Shown here piece by piece: positions 6,654 through 10,038 of a stretch of DNA of 10,038 nt. The stretch's first letter is position 1. Every line of letters begins with the position of its first letter. A program made the translations under genes and the position numbers. Origin of the DNA: Clostridia bacterium. Its GTDB lineage: Bacteria; Bacillota; Clostridia; Christensenellales; DTU072. Below the pieces are notes generated by a model, which saw only the letters and a program-made list of their open reading frames with translations, was not told the DNA's origin and ran no database searches. The stretch covers positions 1 through 10,038 of the forward strand of contig JAQVQU010000049.1 of assembly GCA_028701415.1 (NCBI GenBank), in the 5' to 3' direction.

Positions 6654-7520
6654 ATGGATACGGGAGAAAAGGAAAAGAAAAAATTTAACATCCCTAAAAA
6701 GAAGATTTGGGGGTGGATTAAGGAGACGGTGAAAGACCCGTTAACCCTTTTATTGTTTGCAGTTCTTTGGCTTATATTGTCTTCCCCGGCAATTTTCGGG
6801 GTAATTGCATACTGGGCATCTAAAGAAGAAAGATGGCTGGTTTTATCTGGAAGTTGGATAGCTTTTACTGCACCCCCACTTCCTTTACCCGTTACCCCAC
6901 TTTCAATAGCAGGGGCTATTGCACTTCGGGCAGTAATAAGAAAAGCTGGGATTAAGAATAAGGCCAGAAAGGAAGAGGCGGCAAACAAGAAGAGAGCTGA
7001 AAAAATGCGTGCTTTAGCTAAAAAAGAAGCAGATAACGAGCTTGTGGCAAATAGCAAGCTAGTTGAGATTGTAGACATATATAATACCGGGTCAGTATCT
7101 ATTTCCGATGAGGAGCTGATAACCGGAGTCGAATATGTTCCAGGAATGGAAAACCTTCAAAAACGCTTGGACTCCAAGCGCCCCGGGGAAGAAATAAATA
7201 GTATTAGTCCTTCAAAAGAAACTGTAGAGTATAGGTCTTTAATTGAAAACCAAGAGGAAGATGTTATAGAGCCGACAAAAGAAACGTTAGAGGATAGGTC
7301 TTTAATTGAAAGCCAACAGGAAGAGGGTATAGAGGTGACCCCAGCGTCTTCTGTAATAGAAAAATCCTTGCCCGAAGAGGTAAGTCAAGAGACGATTTCA
7401 AAATGCAGGTTTATGACCACAGAGAAGGAAGATGAATTTTGGAAAAACGTGACAGTTGGTGACAGGGCTTACAAAGTAGTTTTGTTTGAAAAAGAAGAGA
7501 AAGATCTAATAAAAAAATAA
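6654..7520 (+). CDS. Orphan two-helix membrane protein with charged C-terminal tail
   Basis: I do not recognise a named family for this 288-residue protein. It has a basic N-terminus (5-17), a hydrophobic helix at about 30-54 (LLLFAVLWLILSSPAIFGVI) and a second at about 61-94 containing the proline-rich AFTAPPLPLPVTPLSIAG. A Lys/Arg/Ala/Glu-rich, helix-prone stretch follows (96-130), then a long acidic tail. The W-A-F-x(3)-P pattern loosely recalls small uncharacterised membrane proteins of Firmicutes, from memory only. Residues 186-206 and 207-227 are tandem copies (14 of 21 residues identical), then a less repetitive end. No Shine-Dalgarno precedes the ATG at 6654; the bases before it are TATTATATATAAA, so the message may be leaderless. 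The gene stands alone between two strong terminators. A cytoplasmic tail that contacts a partner is plausible but unproven. Confidence 0.75.
   Translation: MDTGEKEKKKFNIPKKKIWGWIKETVKDPLTLLLFAVLWLILSSPAIFGVIAYWASKEERWLVLSGSWIAFTAPPLPLPVTPLSIAGAIALRAVIRKAGIKNKARKEEAANKKRAEKMRALAKKEADNELVANSKLVEIVDIYNTGSVSISDEELITGVEYVPGMENLQKRLDSKRPGEEINSISPSKETVEYRSLIENQEEDVIEPTKETLEDRSLIESQQEEGIEVTPASSVIEKSLPEEVSQETISKCRFMTTEKEDEFWKNVTVGDRAYKVVLFEKEEKDLIKK
7209..7334 (+). repeat. 63-bp in-frame tandem duplication within the orphan gene
   Basis: Units 7209-7271 and 7272-7334 match at 54 of 63 bases and encode two 21-residue blocks sharing KET, RSLIE and the ending IE. The length is a multiple of three and the copies have diverged, so the duplication is old and the frame has been kept. 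This favours a translated, tolerated and possibly functional tail. Confidence 0.9.
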
Positions 7521-7543
7521 ATGATTTTGTAAATATATAAACG

Positions 7544-7579
7544 GGCTGTTAAGTAAATAATATCTTAACAGCCTTTTTT
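7544..7579 (+). terminator. Intrinsic terminator of the orphan membrane-protein gene
   Basis: GGCTGTTAAG (7544-7553) and CTTAACAGCC (7564-7573) form a perfect 10-bp stem with a 10-base loop, followed by TTTTTT (7574-7579). It lies between convergent genes. On the minus strand the U-tract after the stem is broken, so termination of the GH18 transcript here would be less efficient. Confidence 0.93.
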
Positions 7580-7600
7580 AAAGAATATAATTAATAAAAC

Positions 7601-9061
7601 CTAAACTTTCGGAGCCCTGCTAGAAAGGGCATCTCCGATTGCTCCCCATAGTGAAAATGGGTGGCTTGAAGGAGCGTCGCAGGAATAATGCCAGACCATC
7701 ACTCCGCCAAAGCCATGGTCTATTGCGAAAGTTACTTTGTCATAGATCATCTGATAGGAATTGAAATATTGAATATCAAGTTGTTTTCCGTTTAATTCGA
7801 TATCTTCATCAAATAGATTATTGTATTTACCTATTTCATCAGCCACATCTTTATATACTCCCCAGTAAGGTTCGAGGCCCAGGGGACGGGAATAAAAGGG
7901 AAGTCCAAGATTAATTTTAGAAAGGGATATTTTAACGTTTGGGTCGCCTAGTGCAAGTTGTCTTCCAAGATCCTCCGCTTCTCCGTCTGTGGCAAAGAGG
8001 GCTTTTAACCGGGTGTACTGGTCAAAACAAGCGTTTTGGAAGGAAGAGTGATAGGAGGGCGCGGGCCCAATATCATAAGCCATCATCTCTAAGACATCCA
8101 AAGAATACAGATCTTCTCTTACCTTACTAAATAGACCAAGAGGCATAAACTCCCAACTGGAAACGGCCGCCGAAATAGAGATATTTGAAGGAAGAATGGT
8201 TTTTAGATAGGAAGTAAAGGATAAAAAATCAGCGTTTCTATCGGAATCATCGGGATATTCATAATCAAAAGAGATGCCACTAAGGGAATAAGCTTCAGCA
8301 AACTCGAGAAGGTTCTGGGCAAGAACTTCTTTATTTGTCGTCATCGCTTGGGTATGTACTTCAGTAGTCGAGAACTGTCCGGAAAAATCCCTGCCGATAA
8401 AACTAACAATAAAATTTGTTCCGGGACGAGCCTTTGCCCTAAGGTTTGAAAGAGAAGTCTCAAATAGTTCTTCCCCAGCAATTAAATTGCCATTTACTTC
8501 CTCGTCATGGAAAAAGATAGTACCCTCCTTGTCAAACCAAACAAAAGAAAGTATCACATTATTAATTACAGAGAAGTGTCCTTCATCAACTGAATCTAGA
8601 TTATATGTGTCTCTAAGTGTTGCATAAGCGGTTACCCTGAAATCCTCTGGCAAAGTATTTTCTATAAGTTTCGGGGTGGCAGAATTTAGTTCCCAGGTTG
8701 CGCCTTCGGTTTCGTTAATTATGATTTTTATCTCAGAAGTTGATATTTTAGGAAAGGAGCAATATCTGAATTCTCCCACAAAATCTTGAGTGTAAAAATG
8801 TACATATGCTCCGTCCTGTTTGTATTCCAGACTAAAACTTTGTATGGAGTTACCCTCTTCAATTAGTTCTAACACATTTAATGTGGCTTCTTCGGAAAAA
8901 GATAAAGTAATAGAATTTCCGGTTGTTCCAGTAAGGGAGCTTAAAGAATACTCGGGCATATCATATTCAAAAGGCTCATCTGGAGCTTCTTTACAGGAGA
9001 CAAGAACAAGAGAACAGATAATCAAAGATAGGCAAATACTAAATACAATTAGTTTTTTCAT
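7601..9061 (-). CDS. Secreted GH18-fold glycoside hydrolase lipoprotein
   Basis: This 486-residue protein begins with a lipoprotein signal: MKK, a hydrophobic core, then LVSC with Cys23 as the predicted lipidated residue, so it is probably anchored at the cell envelope. Residues 24-135 look beta-rich and are unassigned. From about 140 a GH18 TIM barrel follows: strand ILSFVWFD (170-177), FIVSFIG (217-223), the active-site strand GISFDYEYP (262-270) with E268 as the probable acid, LEMMAYD (324-330), GLPFYSRP (386-393) with WGVYKDV, and GGVMVWHYSCDA (452-463). The usual DGxDxDxE reads SGISFDYE: the last Asp and Glu are kept, the first two Asp are Ser. GH18 enzymes cut beta-1,4-N-acetylglucosamine links in chitin, peptidoglycan or N-glycans; which one cannot be read here. 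GAGG lies four bases before the ATG at 9061. The gene converges with the orphan membrane-protein gene. Confidence 0.88.
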   Translation of the reverse strand: MKKLIVFSICLSLIICSLVLVSCKEAPDEPFEYDMPEYSLSSLTGTTGNSITLSFSEEATLNVLELIEEGNSIQSFSLEYKQDGAYVHFYTQDFVGEFRYCSFPKISTSEIKIIINETEGATWELNSATPKLIENTLPEDFRVTAYATLRDTYNLDSVDEGHFSVINNVILSFVWFDKEGTIFFHDEEVNGNLIAGEELFETSLSNLRAKARPGTNFIVSFIGRDFSGQFSTTEVHTQAMTTNKEVLAQNLLEFAEAYSLSGISFDYEYPDDSDRNADFLSFTSYLKTILPSNISISAAVSSWEFMPLGLFSKVREDLYSLDVLEMMAYDIGPAPSYHSSFQNACFDQYTRLKALFATDGEAEDLGRQLALGDPNVKISLSKINLGLPFYSRPLGLEPYWGVYKDVADEIGKYNNLFDEDIELNGKQLDIQYFNSYQMIYDKVTFAIDHGFGGVMVWHYSCDAPSSHPFSLWGAIGDALSSRAPKV

Positions 9062-9113
9062 ATAACCTCACGGGAAAAAGAAAGGCGAGGGGATAAAATA
9101 ATGGATTTTTCAT
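9039..9113 (-). CDS. Possible 24-codon leader reading frame overlapping the GH18 start
   Basis: An ATG at 9113 preceded by AGAAGG opens a 24-residue frame (MKNPLFYPLAFLF...) that ends in TAG at 9041-9039, so it overlaps the first 23 bases of the lipoprotein gene in another frame. Its ribosome-binding site is at least as good as that of the main gene, so it could affect translation of the main gene. It could equally be chance. Confidence 0.25.
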   Translation of the reverse strand: MKNPLFYPLAFLFPVRLYEKTNCI

Positions 9114-9139
9114 ACAACCTTCTAAAAACGTATACAAAT

Positions 9140-9168
9140 AGTGTAGATTAGAATTGAGGTATAAGCAA
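9140..9168 (-). promoter_or_regulatory. Candidate promoter of the GH18 lipoprotein gene
   Basis: Read on the minus strand: TTGCTT (9168-9163), a 17-bp spacer and TACACT (9145-9140), in the 116-bp gap after the peptidase stop. It would give a leader of about 70 bases. No terminator is visible in the gap, so read-through from the peptidase gene is also possible. Confidence 0.5.
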
Positions 9169-9177
9169 TAGGAAGGA

Positions 9178-9861
9178 TTATTCAAGGGTTAAAAGGGACT
9201 TTTCTCCGTTTACAAAGGTATATGCTTGTCCCCCCGAGGATAGAGTTTTAACCGGTTTTTCATCATTAAAAACAATTGCAGAATTATTCATAACTGCATA
9301 GGCTAGGGAAAAGTTTTTTGCAACACTGTCAAATTCGACTCTTTCATCATAGTGAGGGGACATAAGCGCATTTATCACTCCCAATCCTTTTCTTAAGGCG
9401 TAGGCACTAGAGTCAGGGGAAACCATTGCGCTATCAGTATACATGTCTTTAAACCAGCAAATGGCTCCTGCAGATAGTCCTGCACAGGGAACGCCACGGT
9501 TATATGCATCGATTATTAGTTTGTTAAACCCACTTTTTTCCCAAACATCAAGCAGAAACAGAGTGTCTCCCCCTCCGATGTATATTAAGTTAGCTTTTTC
9601 AATTTTAGAGACTATTTTTTCCATGGGGATGTCTTTCTTCGTTAATAGAACAAGATCAGCTTTTATGTCAAAATGCGGGGTGTATGTTTTACGGAAGGAA
9701 TTAAAATAGGGAAGACTGTCATGGGAGGCAGTTCCCACAAAAACAGCAGTGGGGCGATTCCCCGAAGCGTGCTCTCTTGCAAGAGAGGCAATATACGTGT
9801 CAATCGGTAAGGTAGACTTTTCTCTGATCTCTCCCCCGCCGATAGCTACAAGTGTTCTCAT
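9178..9861 (-). CDS. Peptidase E-like serine peptidase (family S51)
   Basis: This 227-residue cytoplasmic protein has the S51 fold related to class I glutamine amidotransferases; the best-known member, dipeptidase E, cleaves Asp-Xaa dipeptides. It starts MRTLVAIGGGEIR, typical of the family. YIGGGDTLFLL (94-104) is the substrate-loop signature, GLSAGAICWF (128-137) carries the nucleophile Ser130 in the elbow, and SPHYDER (168-174) supplies His170. The third triad residue cannot be fixed by eye. I chose the ATG at 9861: GGAGGGG lies nine bases upstream (9877-9871). An in-frame TTG three bases earlier is possible but less likely. The gene starts 29 bp after the stop of the DUF4143 ATPase at the right edge and the ribosome-binding site lies in that gap, so the two may be co-transcribed. 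Substrate specificity is uncertain, as many S51 proteins are not Asp-dipeptidases. Confidence 0.9.
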   Translation of the reverse strand: MRTLVAIGGGEIREKSTLPIDTYIASLAREHASGNRPTAVFVGTASHDSLPYFNSFRKTYTPHFDIKADLVLLTKKDIPMEKIVSKIEKANLIYIGGGDTLFLLDVWEKSGFNKLIIDAYNRGVPCAGLSAGAICWFKDMYTDSAMVSPDSSAYALRKGLGVINALMSPHYDERVEFDSVAKNFSLAYAVMNNSAIVFNDEKPVKTLSSGGQAYTFVNGEKSLLTLE

Positions 9862-9890
9862 CAATTATTTCCCCTCCAAGTATTATCTTT

Positions 9891-10038
9891 TCAATAATTT
9901 TGAAAATCCGTATTTTTCAAAAAATCTATTATGTTGTAATGTTTGATTCCGTCCCGAGAAAAATCAAATTTATCTGCAGAAATTACAATTTTTGGATAGT
10001 TGTCCGATATTAGATACAAGGGTCTAAACTCACGGTCA
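9891..10038 (-). CDS. C-terminal end of a third DUF4143 ATPase, 5' part outside window
   Basis: An open frame enters from the right edge on the minus strand and ends at TGA (9893-9891), giving 48 residues from DREFRPLYLISDNYPKIVIS to IDFLKNTDFQNY. The pattern EF-x-L-x(3)-DNYPK followed by DFSRDGI and NIIDFL is the usual C-terminus of the DUF4143 ATPase subfamily with a YIQVA-type nuclease relic. It also aligns with the end of the intact ATPase at 1390-2565 (SIKDNYKRVVV, DGIEVIHLSDFL). Only the tail is visible, so integrity of the ATPase part cannot be judged. The peptidase E gene follows 29 bp downstream on the same strand. Confidence 0.72.
   Translation of the reverse strand, partial: DREFRPLYLISDNYPKIVISADKFDFSRDGIKHYNIIDFLKNTDFQNY

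Noticed and set aside
6575..7078. 167-codon minus-strand frame opposite the orphan membrane protein
   Set aside because: It is Ser/Phe/Ala-rich as expected for the complement of a Lys/Glu-rich gene, overlaps the alaS terminator tail and has no ribosome-binding site. The plus-strand frame has an in-frame 63-bp duplication and its own terminator.
9862..9864. TTG start for the peptidase, one codon earlier
   Set aside because: The next codon is ATG, gives the typical family N-terminus MRTLVAIGGGE and is well placed behind GGAGGGG.
1068..10038. tRNA or rRNA genes in the gaps
   Set aside because: No cloverleaf, GTTCRA-type T-loop context with a matching acceptor stem, or rRNA signature was found in any intergenic stretch.

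Overview
The window comes from an A+T-rich bacterium. TGA is used as a stop (end of the phosphoglycerate mutase-like gene and of the ATPase at the right edge), so the code is the standard bacterial one. A short alanyl-tRNA synthetase without the C-terminal C-Ala region, a lipoprotein-type signal peptide and several DUF4143 ATPases would fit an anaerobic lineage such as a spirochaete, or a Patescibacteria-like group. No rRNA or other decisive marker is present, so the taxonomy is only a guess.

Left (1-1067, minus): most of a Na+/phosphate cotransporter running off the left edge. Then comes an accessory segment of about 2.4 kb (1068-3465). It has an intact AAA ATPase of the DUF4143 family behind a tandemly duplicated promoter-like unit. 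Four GGTCAGT repeats at exactly 23-bp spacing follow, resembling an IS21-type end without its transposase. These abut the frameshifted C-terminal remnant of a second, different DUF4143 ATPase. Further short direct repeats lie beyond it. The segment looks like a site of repeated insertion and decay between housekeeping genes.

Centre (3466-6584, plus): a clear sigma70-type promoter drives an archaeal-type cofactor-independent phosphoglycerate mutase family protein, which could instead be the related proposed homoserine kinase. A 586-aa AlaRS with its editing site follows 93 bp later, with a strong intrinsic terminator after it. The two are probably co-transcribed. Next is an orphan two-helix membrane protein (6654-7520) with an internal 21-residue duplication and no visible Shine-Dalgarno sequence, ended by a second strong terminator.

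Right (7601-10038, minus): a secreted lipoprotein of the GH18 chitinase-like fold, a peptidase E-like S51 serine peptidase, and at the very edge the last 48 codons of a third DUF4143 ATPase, 29 bp upstream of the peptidase gene. The ATPase and peptidase genes may share a transcript; the GH18 gene has its own candidate promoter.

I see no tRNA, rRNA, CRISPR array or complete mobile element, and no convincing multi-gene novel system. The most unusual material is the DUF4143/repeat segment and the orphan membrane protein.
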